Source of the DNA: an uncultured Alphaproteobacteria bacterium
GTDB lineage: Bacteria > Pseudomonadota > Alphaproteobacteria > GCA-2731375
Reading direction: 5' to 3'
DNA length: 5,079 nucleotides
Assembly: GCA_913049615.1 (NCBI GenBank)
Contig: CAJWZI010000169.1
Location: 1 to 5,079 of the forward strand
The notes under the pieces were generated by a model that ran no database searches, was not told the origin of the DNA, and saw only the letters and a program-made list of their open reading frames with translations. The position numbers and the translations under genes were made by a program. The stretch's first letter is position 1, and every line of letters begins with the position of its first letter. Positions 1 through 4,693 of this stretch are shown here, piece after piece.

Positions 1-224
1 GGTTTATCAAAAGATGCACCGAGAATTACCGCATTTTTGGCTGTGAAGTCTTGGATTCGATCACGGAACCCCTTGGCTTCAATGGTTCAGCCAGGCGTAT
101 CGGCCTTGGGATACCACCATAAAACTACGTGGTGCCCCTTGTACTGATCCAGTGTGGTCACCGACCCCTGCTGGTTGCGCATGGAGAAGGCTGGCGCCAA
201 ATCTCCCACCTTTGGTAACGCCAT
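1..224 (-). CDS. bcp: Selenocysteine-containing Bcp/PrxQ-type peroxiredoxin (partial, 3' end beyond window)
   Basis: This is probably a thioredoxin-fold peroxidase that reduces H2O2 and organic hydroperoxides in the cytoplasm. Reading from ATG at 224-222, the first 45 codons end in YPKADTPG, the family's active-site approach. Codon 46 is TGA (89-87), exactly where E. coli Bcp has its peroxidatic Cys46. The same frame then continues as TIEAKGFRDRIQDF and VILGASFDK to the window edge, matching the Bcp pattern (TxxAxxFRD, VLGxSxDKP). The TGA is therefore read as selenocysteine, helped by the hairpin at 45-80. Bcp's resolving Cys (position 51) is Lys here, so the enzyme would be 1-Cys-like or depend on another thiol. 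A Shine-Dalgarno AAGGAG (238-233) lies 8 nt before the ATG. The gene lies 30 nt after the small ORF at 255-476 and is in the same frame as it. About 74 codons are visible, roughly half the usual 150-160. The alternative is a pseudogene or a TGC/TGT-to-TGA sequencing error, which I think less likely. Confidence 0.85.
45..80 (-). promoter_or_regulatory. Candidate bacterial SECIS element
   Basis: Numbering from the U of UGA as 1, the mRNA can form an upper stem GGGUUC (19-24) with GAAUCC (32-37), six pairs including one G-U. Its 7-nt apical loop CGUGAUC has G26-U27 near its start. Below an internal loop (5 nt against 4 nt), a second stem pairs GAAG (10-13) with CUUC (42-45). Bacterial SECIS elements lie inside the coding sequence just after UGA and present a G, usually GU, in a small apical loop about 16-37 nt downstream for SelB binding. 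Geometry and loop agree with that. The fold was drawn by hand, with no energy calculated. A competing helix pairs GAACC, overlapping the UGA, with GGUUC. Confidence 0.65.
87..89 (-). other. In-frame UGA read as selenocysteine (Sec46, peroxidatic position)
   Basis: The plus strand reads TCA, which is TGA on the coding strand. It falls directly after TPG and before TIEA, in the slot of the catalytic cysteine of Bcp-type peroxiredoxins. Family similarity continues without a frame change on both sides. Peroxiredoxins with selenocysteine at this site are an established class of bacterial selenoprotein. Confidence 0.83.
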
Positions 225-250
225 AAAGCTCTCTCCTTCATTGTTATGGC
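220..250 (-). promoter_or_regulatory. Hairpin over the peroxiredoxin translation start
   Basis: On the transcript, GCCAUAA (250-244) is perfectly complementary to UUAUGGC (226-220). The 3' arm contains the AUG of the peroxiredoxin (224-222). The 17-nt loop carries its Shine-Dalgarno AAGGAG (238-233). The upstream ORF's stop codon (257-255) lies only 4 nt before the 5' arm, so a ribosome terminating there would open the stem. This suggests translational coupling. It is inferred from base pairing only, and seven pairs around a 17-nt loop form a modest structure. Confidence 0.4.
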
Positions 251-254
251 TGCC

Positions 255-476
255 TCAGAATTCAAAAGTGAATGCCTTGCCGTCGGCCAGGCCGGAGCGC
301 CGCACCCGCGTCGCCGATGTCTCAGCTGACGCCGGTTCGGGCACCGAACGCGTCACTGGCCGCTCAGTCTTCTGGGCACTAGCAGGCCGACCCTGCAGGT
401 CGTTCAAACGCTGGCGAGTGCTGTCTAGCATGCTATCGAAAGCGGATGAAAGATCCGATTGATTGTCTCTAGCCAT
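255..476 (-). CDS. Small hypothetical protein, 73 aa, in seleno-Prx operon
   Basis: I do not recognise this protein. It starts with ATG at 476-474 and ends with TGA at 257-255. A GAGGAG (485-480) sits 3 nt before the start, inside the 10-nt gap after the upstream hydrolase gene, so coupled translation is likely. Residues 1-30 (MARDNQSDLSSAFDSMLDS then RQRLNDLQGR) look helical and amphipathic. Residues 31-60 are rich in Pro, Ala, Ser, Thr, Arg and Glu and are probably disordered. The tail is GLADGKAFTFEF. There is no cysteine, signal peptide or membrane segment. The frame stays open upstream to 677, but that part overlaps the hydrolase gene and lacks its own start signal. Its ribosome binding site and tight fit between two recognisable genes support a real gene. 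The protein may be a small accessory or lineage-specific factor. Confidence 0.6.
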   Translation of the reverse strand: MARDNQSDLSSAFDSMLDSTRQRLNDLQGRPASAQKTERPVTRSVPEPASAETSATRVRRSGLADGKAFTFEF

Positions 477-486
477 CTTCTCCTCG

Positions 487-1197
487 TCAGGCCGGAGCCT
501 TGCGCCCCTCGTTCCACCAAGCTTCGAAATCTTCCCGTGTGCCGCTTGAAAAGCCCGATTCTGCAGATCCACGCAGATAGTTGAGCACCTCATCACCTGA
601 GATGACATCGCCATATTTAGCATCGATATCAAACAGGTTCGCCTCGTGCGGCCCCTCCGCCCGGTCACCCACGCCATCCCGCACGACGATGGTGTGGTAG
701 GCGTATTGCAAAGAATCGACTGCAGAGGCCCTCACGCATCCGGACGTGGTGCACCCGGTAATTACCAATGTATCAACGTTTTGGCCGCGCAAATAACTGT
801 CCAGGTCGGTGCCAAAAAATGACGAAGCATAATTCTTGGAGATGACCAATTCCCCCGGCAAAGGTCTTATCCGCTCGTCCACAGCGCAGTTGGGCGAGCC
901 CTTGCGCAATATACCGAGTGAAGGAATTTTTTTCACGAAAACGCCGCCGTCGGATAGGTCTTCCTTATATTCAACAGTGGTGTAGACAATAGGCAGACCT
1001 GACTTGCGGAACGCTGTTTGCAAACGCGCCGTCACCGCCAATTGCGAAGAAAAATCGCCGCCTAGGGGCGTGCTAGAATCAGTAAAGCCGATTATGAAGT
1101 CTACCACCAAAAGCGCCGGTTTTTTGCCAAATCCCGATGAGACGGCAAATCCCTTACTCTCGTAGTCCATCCGCGTTTCCCGTTCCCAATCAGCCAT
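487..1197 (-). CDS. Isochorismatase-family cysteine hydrolase (N-carbamoylsarcosine amidase-like)
   Basis: This is a 236-aa cytoplasmic hydrolase of the isochorismatase/nicotinamidase fold that likely cleaves a small amide or carbamoyl compound by a cysteine nucleophile. The family triad is visible: Asp33 in ALLVVDFIIGF, Lys121 in VISKNYASSFFGT, and Cys154 in VITGCTTSGCVRASAVDS. The Lys-to-Cys spacing of 33 equals that of Arthrobacter N-carbamoylsarcosine amidohydrolase (Lys144, Cys177), and TTSGCVRA is the signature of that amidase-like branch. Cys as nucleophile points to an amidase and not to isochorismatase itself. The substrate cannot be told; relatives include carbamoylsarcosine, maleamate and biuret hydrolases. 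The start at 1197 is chosen because AAGGAGG (1210-1204) lies 6 nt before it. A later ATG at 1170 has no such site. The gene is the first of a minus-strand cluster with the 73-aa protein and the selenoperoxiredoxin. The C-terminal segment after 210 (REDFEAWWNEGRKAPA) is charged and may vary among relatives. Confidence 0.88.
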   Translation of the reverse strand: MADWERETRMDYESKGFAVSSGFGKKPALLVVDFIIGFTDSSTPLGGDFSSQLAVTARLQTAFRKSGLPIVYTTVEYKEDLSDGGVFVKKIPSLGILRKGSPNCAVDERIRPLPGELVISKNYASSFFGTDLDSYLRGQNVDTLVITGCTTSGCVRASAVDSLQYAYHTIVVRDGVGDRAEGPHEANLFDIDAKYGDVISGDEVLNYLRGSAESGFSSGTREDFEAWWNEGRKAPA

Positions 1198-1213
1198 CTT
1201 CTGCCTCCTTCAG

Positions 1214-1231
1214 AGCAGCAATTGTACTGCT
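1214..1231. repeat. Inverted repeat AGCAG-N8-CTGCT in the hydrolase leader
   Basis: Five-base arms AGCAG (1214-1218) and CTGCT (1227-1231) flank an 8-nt A/T-rich centre, just upstream of the hydrolase Shine-Dalgarno sequence. It could be an operator or a weak leader hairpin. Short arms make chance occurrence quite possible. Confidence 0.2.
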
Positions 1232-1311
1232 ACCGCCTGTAGCATCAACTAGATTATTTCCCCTGCGTCTTCGGCCCCCGAATTGGGACCCGAACATTGG
1301 GCACCTCAACT

Positions 1312-1317
1312 ATTATA
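1312..1317 (-). promoter_or_regulatory. Candidate -10 box (TATAAT) for the hydrolase/Prx cluster
   Basis: The coding-strand sequence is a perfect TATAAT, about 115 nt before the hydrolase start codon. No good -35 lies 16-18 bp upstream (AACAAT at 17 bp), and there is no extended -10 TG. It would give a leader of about 105 nt. The support is the exact hexamer and its position only. Confidence 0.35.
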
Positions 1318-1334
1318 GACCGTGTCCAAACTGG

Positions 1335-1382
1335 ATTGTTCCGAATTTAGATGACGGCTCAGAATATCTCCCAATTGTTCCG
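1335..1382. repeat. Direct repeat of ATTGTTCCG, 39 bp period
   Basis: ATTGTTCCG occurs at 1335-1343 and again at 1374-1382 on the plus strand. The first copy covers the -35 region of the candidate minus-strand promoter. It may be a pair of protein-binding half sites, but two 9-mers in a 500-nt spacer are weak evidence. Confidence 0.2.
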
Positions 1383-1603
1383 GCCACTCGAACCGAACCA
1401 CCATCATGCCAAATGCCTGTGCCATGACGACAAGATGATGATCGCGAGCAGTAGGCACTTTATCAAAGACATCTAGGCTGTGCACTGCGGCACACGGCCA
1501 CCAACATTTTCTCCTGAGGACGAATGGAGCGAAGGCGGTCCCATAAGATATTCTTGTAATTGGCCATCCAATGCGACTTGGAGCGGCGAAAAGAAGAGTA
1601 AAT

Positions 1604-1620
1604 AATGGCAAGGAGCCATT
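1604..1620. repeat. Dyad AATGGC-N5-GCCATT upstream of acyl-CoA dehydrogenase
   Basis: A perfect 6-bp inverted repeat, AATGGC (1604-1609) and GCCATT (1615-1620), has a 5-nt centre and lies 77-93 bp before the dehydrogenase ATG. Acyl-CoA dehydrogenase genes are often controlled by TetR- or GntR-type repressors that bind such dyads. No regulator gene is present in the window to pair with it. Confidence 0.3.
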
Positions 1621-1682
1621 CTCGTTTTCAACGCTCGGAGGTTTTCGGCTATGTTGACGGCAACAATTATGTTTTCGTCGTA

Positions 1683-1688
1683 GGGAGG
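1683..1688 (+). promoter_or_regulatory. Ribosome binding site GGGAGG of acyl-CoA dehydrogenase
   Basis: GGGAGG lies 8 nt before the ATG at 1697. An out-of-frame ATG at 1689-1691 follows it directly, but is too close to the site to be used well, so 1697 is preferred. Confidence 0.7.
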
Positions 1689-1696
1689 ATGCCGCC

Positions 1697-2899
1697 ATGG
1701 ATTTGGTTCTTAATGCCGAGGATTTGGCATTTCAGGATCAGGTGCGTAATTTTCTCACTACTAAGTTACCCCAGGAGATAAAGGACCGAGTACGGGTCGC
1801 GCCGTCCTATGTGCCCAAGGAACATACCCGTCACTGGCAACAATTATTGTATGAACAGGGCTGGGGGGCACCAAATTGGCCCGTTAAATATGGTGGCACC
1901 GGCTGGACTGCCATACAGAAGTACATTTACGATTCGGAATACCAGGCAGCCAGTTGTCCCCGACAGAGCCCCTTCGGCATCGGCATGGTAGGGCCGGTGA
2001 TTTGCGCCTTTGGCACCGACGAACAAAAGAAACAACATTTGAATCCTATTATTCGGGGTGAGAAATTCTGGTGTCAGGGTTATTCCGAGCCAGGATCCGG
2101 TTCGGACCTTGCGTCGCTGTCTACCCGCGCTGTGCGCGATGGTGACGAATACGTCATCAACGGCCACAAGATTTGGACTTCTCATGCCCATCATGCAGAT
2201 TTCATGTTCTGTCTGACCCGCACGGACCCGGATTGCAAGCCGCAGGAGGGAATTTCTTTTATCCTGATTGACATGACCGCGCCAGGCATCGCCGTCAAAC
2301 CAATTATCTCCATCGATGGCCATCATTATCTGAACGAGGTGTTCTTCGACGATGTCCGAGTTCCTATCACCAACCGGATTGGTGAGGAAAACAAAGGCTG
2401 GACTTATGCCAAATTTCTGCTGGGCCATGAACGTACTGGCATCGCCGGTGTTGGTAAGTCCAAACGTAAGGTAGAGCGTTTGAAAGCTGTTGCGGCCTTG
2501 GAACCGACCAGCGATGGTGAGAGCATGCTGGACGACCCAAACTTCACAGCCCGCATTGGCCAGGCGGAAGTCTCGCTGCAGGCGTTGGAATTCACCCAGA
2601 TGCGAATTTTGGCACAAGAAAAAGCCGGGCAACCACCAGGGCCCGAGGCTTCGACCTTGAAAATCGGCGGCACCCAAGTAGAACAGACCTTAAATGAATT
2701 GATGATCGAAGTGATCGGCAATTATGCCGCTCCCTTCCCCACCGACGCACAGGATATAAAGCGTAACGAGCCTTCCATCGGACCGGAACATGGCGTGGGC
2801 CTGATGCAAGAACATCTACTTCGCCGGGCTGCGACCATCTATGGCGGCAGCAACGAAATCCAACGCAACATTATTGCCAAGACCGTATTGGAAATGTAA
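1697..2899 (+). CDS. Acyl-CoA dehydrogenase (FadE-like, 400 aa)
   Basis: This is an FAD-dependent flavoenzyme that makes the alpha,beta double bond in an acyl-CoA and passes electrons to ETF. It has the usual family length and three-domain order: N-terminal helices (to about residue 125), a middle beta domain and a C-terminal helical domain. The first family signature is YSEPGSGSDLAS (129-140), the flavin/substrate-contacting loop, followed by KIWTSHAHHADF (158-169). The C-terminal signature is IYGGSNEIQRNIIAK (381-395). The residue that is the catalytic Glu in medium-chain dehydrogenases (YEG motif, Glu376) is Gly383 here. Glu245 in LLGHERTGIAG sits where isovaleryl- and long-chain dehydrogenases carry their base, so it may be the catalyst. 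Chain-length specificity cannot be told. The start is supported by GGGAGG (1683-1688) 8 nt before the ATG. The gene stands alone on its strand, divergent from the hydrolase cluster and convergent with the acyl-CoA synthetase. Confidence 0.93.
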   Translation: MDLVLNAEDLAFQDQVRNFLTTKLPQEIKDRVRVAPSYVPKEHTRHWQQLLYEQGWGAPNWPVKYGGTGWTAIQKYIYDSEYQAASCPRQSPFGIGMVGPVICAFGTDEQKKQHLNPIIRGEKFWCQGYSEPGSGSDLASLSTRAVRDGDEYVINGHKIWTSHAHHADFMFCLTRTDPDCKPQEGISFILIDMTAPGIAVKPIISIDGHHYLNEVFFDDVRVPITNRIGEENKGWTYAKFLLGHERTGIAGVGKSKRKVERLKAVAALEPTSDGESMLDDPNFTARIGQAEVSLQALEFTQMRILAQEKAGQPPGPEASTLKIGGTQVEQTLNELMIEVIGNYAAPFPTDAQDIKRNEPSIGPEHGVGLMQEHLLRRAATIYGGSNEIQRNIIAKTVLEM

Positions 2900-3058
2900 G
2901 TAACAGCCTCCGCACTCGGTAGTGGAATGAACCATGGTCCTATCGGCTTGCAGCCACGTTGAAGACCAGCGTGAACACCGTGTACCTGCACAATCACCTA
3001 AAGTCAGCGCCAGCGAGTTTCACCACAACGCCAGCTCTCACCATATGGTGCTTACGGG
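2900..3058. other. Convergent spacer without a clear terminator
   Basis: This 159-nt gap separates the ends of the dehydrogenase and synthetase genes. No G+C-rich hairpin followed by a T run is present on either strand. A 12-bp palindrome CACCATATGGTG (3039-3050) and an 8-bp ACCATGGT (2933-2940, approximate) are the only symmetric elements. As RNA the former would make only a 4-bp stem with a 4-nt loop. Termination may be Rho-dependent or lie elsewhere. Confidence 0.5.
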
Positions 3059-4693
3059 CTAACCTTCCTCCTCCGCCCGCAATTCCACTCGGCGGATCTT
3101 GCCCGAGATAGTTTTCGGCAGGGCTTCTCTAAATTCAATTTCTCGAGGATATTTGTAGGGTGCCGTCAGCTGTTTTACAAAATCCTGGATCTCCACCACC
3201 AGATCTTCCGACGGATCGAACCCCTCCGATAGCACGACAAAGGCCTTGACGATTTCACCGCGGATCTCGTCTGGTTTTCCCACGACAGCAGATTCCATGA
3301 CGCCGGGATGTTCCACCAAAGCGCTTTCCACCTCGAAGGGACTGATGCGGTAGCCTGCTGAAGAGATGATGTCGTCAGAGCGGCCAACAAACCAGATATA
3401 ACCGTCAGCATCCCGCGTTGCTGTATCACCCGTGTAATACCAACCGTTACGAAACGACTTGGCGGTAGCCTCCGGATCCTCGAAATAGCCATCGAACAGG
3501 CCCGGCGGATAGGGGTCTGTGATTTTCACTGCGATATGACCGACTGTATCGTCATCGACCACGTTGCCATCGTCGTCAATAATACCGATTTCGATGCCGG
3601 GCACGGGCTTGCCCATGGAGCCGGGACGAATTTCCATGCCGGGAAAATTGGCAACGATATTCACGGTCTCGGTCTGGCCATAACCGTCATGGATGTCACA
3701 ACCCGTTGCCGCTTTCCAGCTACGCATGGCCTCGGGGTTCAGGGGCTCCCCTGCGCCGATACAATGACGGACCGAACTTAGGTCATAGCCAGAGATGTCC
3801 ATGGTAGCGAAGACGCGATAGACTGTGGGTGGAGCGCAAAATGTGGTCACATTGAATTTCTCAATCAGCTTCAGATGCATTTCCGCATCAAAACCGGGTG
3901 CATCATAAAGCATGATAGAGGCGCCCGCGATGAGGGGTGGGAAAATGATGCCCCAGGCGGCCTTGGCCCAGCCCGTGTCCGTCAGGGTCCAATGTATGTC
4001 TTCTCGGCGCAACCCCTGCCAATAGTTGCAGGTGATCGTATGTGCCAGCCCATAGGCATGGTCGCGGGCCACCATCTTCGGCATCGAAGTTGTCCCGGAG
4101 GTGAAATAAATCAGCATCAGGTCGTCGGATTTCGTGGGTGCCACTTTTGTGCGGTCGAATTGATCCGGTGCCACGCCGCACGCAGTTTCCTTGCAAGTCC
4201 AGCCCTTCCGTTCCGCCCCGATGATGATCAAGTGCTCCAGCGTAGGACATTTGTCCCTCACAGCCTCCACCTTCGCCGCGTGCTCCGCTGTCACTATGAC
4301 AATCTTGGCGCCAGATCGGTTAACTCGGTATTCAATATCATGTGCTGTCAACAAATTCGTGCCCGGCATTGCCACCACGCCCGCTTTCATGCAACCGAAC
4401 AATACGTGATAGAAGGCCGGGATGCGGGTGATCATGACAAAGGCGAAGTCTCCTTTTTTCGTACCCAGATCCTGTAAAACATTGGCGAATTGGTTTGAAG
4501 CCTTCTCCAGACTGGCATAGCTGTGTTCCTCAGCAGTTTCGCCATCAGTAGCCACGGCGATAAGCGCCGTCTTGTCCGCCGACACCGCCTGCTTCGCAAG
4601 CACATCGAAGGCAAAATTAAAGTTCGCTGGTACATCTAATTTAAAATTCGCCCGTGCCGTCTCATAATTAAAGGTTGTGCCGATGTCCGCCAT
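3059..4693 (-). CDS. AMP-forming acyl-CoA synthetase, ACSM (medium-chain/aryl acid) type
   Basis: This is an ANL-superfamily ligase that adenylates a carboxylic acid with ATP and transfers it to CoA. In the 544-aa reading, the motifs run in order: the ATP loop YFTSGTTSMPK (196-206; the usual Gly after TT is Ser), SDTGW-like LTDTGWAKAAWG (237-248), the adenylate-binding DGYGQTETV (336-344), WYYTGD (418-423), the hinge GRSDDIISSAGYRI (437-450) and PKTISGK with catalytic Lys532. VPANFNFAFDVL near the N-terminus and TDTGWAKAA are typical of the ACSM branch, whose members act on medium-chain fatty or aromatic acids. The exact substrate is unknown. ATG at 4693 is chosen because AGGAG (4708-4704) lies 10 nt upstream and the protein then begins as relatives do. 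An in-frame ATG at 4855 would add 54 mostly hydrophobic residues without a ribosome binding site. The gene is convergent with the dehydrogenase, and the two could serve the same acid-degradation route. Confidence 0.92.
   Translation of the reverse strand: MADIGTTFNYETARANFKLDVPANFNFAFDVLAKQAVSADKTALIAVATDGETAEEHSYASLEKASNQFANVLQDLGTKKGDFAFVMITRIPAFYHVLFGCMKAGVVAMPGTNLLTAHDIEYRVNRSGAKIVIVTAEHAAKVEAVRDKCPTLEHLIIIGAERKGWTCKETACGVAPDQFDRTKVAPTKSDDLMLIYFTSGTTSMPKMVARDHAYGLAHTITCNYWQGLRREDIHWTLTDTGWAKAAWGIIFPPLIAGASIMLYDAPGFDAEMHLKLIEKFNVTTFCAPPTVYRVFATMDISGYDLSSVRHCIGAGEPLNPEAMRSWKAATGCDIHDGYGQTETVNIVANFPGMEIRPGSMGKPVPGIEIGIIDDDGNVVDDDTVGHIAVKITDPYPPGLFDGYFEDPEATAKSFRNGWYYTGDTATRDADGYIWFVGRSDDIISSAGYRISPFEVESALVEHPGVMESAVVGKPDEIRGEIVKAFVVLSEGFDPSEDLVVEIQDFVKQLTAPYKYPREIEFREALPKTISGKIRRVELRAEEEG

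Larger units (their letters stand above)
1198..1696. other. Divergent intergenic region, no gene seen
   Basis: This is 499 nt between the divergently transcribed hydrolase cluster and acyl-CoA dehydrogenase. I see no credible gene. The open frames at 1137-1427 (plus) and 1306-1698 (minus) lack ribosome binding sites and have erratic, Arg/Ser/Cys-rich composition. It must carry the promoters of both flanking genes. The signals I can point to are a TATAAT on the minus strand, two dyads and a repeated 9-mer, listed separately. No clear plus-strand promoter was found; TTGACG at 1654-1659 has no good -10 partner before the start codon. The spacer is long enough to hide a small RNA or a decayed gene, but nothing shows one. 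Confidence 0.7.

Noticed and set aside
87..89. TGA in the peroxiredoxin as an inactivating nonsense mutation
   Set aside because: It falls exactly on the catalytic Cys codon, the frame is intact and family-like beyond it, and a SECIS-like hairpin follows. A sequencing error cannot be excluded.
154..462. Plus-strand open frame antisense to the small ORF and Prx
   Set aside because: It is the complement of better supported coding regions, with no ribosome binding site or recognisable domain.
288..498. CAGGCCGGAGC present at 288-298 and 488-498
   Set aside because: An 11-base match in about 5 kb is expected by chance, and the copies lie in unrelated contexts.
477..677. N-terminal extension of the 73-aa ORF (open frame from 677)
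   Set aside because: It overlaps the hydrolase gene on the same strand, has no ribosome binding site at its ATG, and its composition does not look like protein. The ATG at 476 has a proper site.
1137..1427. Plus-strand open frame of 96 codons over the hydrolase start
   Set aside because: It lies antisense to the hydrolase N-terminus and extends into spacer. It is Pro/Arg-rich with no start signal.
1306..1698. Minus-strand open frame of 130 codons in the divergent spacer
   Set aside because: No Shine-Dalgarno before its ATG, Arg/Ser/Cys-rich erratic composition, no recognisable domain, and it overlaps the start of the dehydrogenase.
1844..2677. Long minus-strand open frame inside the dehydrogenase gene
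   Set aside because: It lies entirely antisense to a conserved enzyme and has no family-like motif, so it is a shadow of codon bias.
3039..3050. Palindrome CACCATATGGTG as a bidirectional terminator
   Set aside because: It would form only a 4-bp stem and has no T run on either side.
3875..4477. Plus-strand open frame of 200 codons inside the synthetase gene
   Set aside because: It is antisense to the conserved ANL core and rich in His, Cys and Arg, as expected of a shadow frame.
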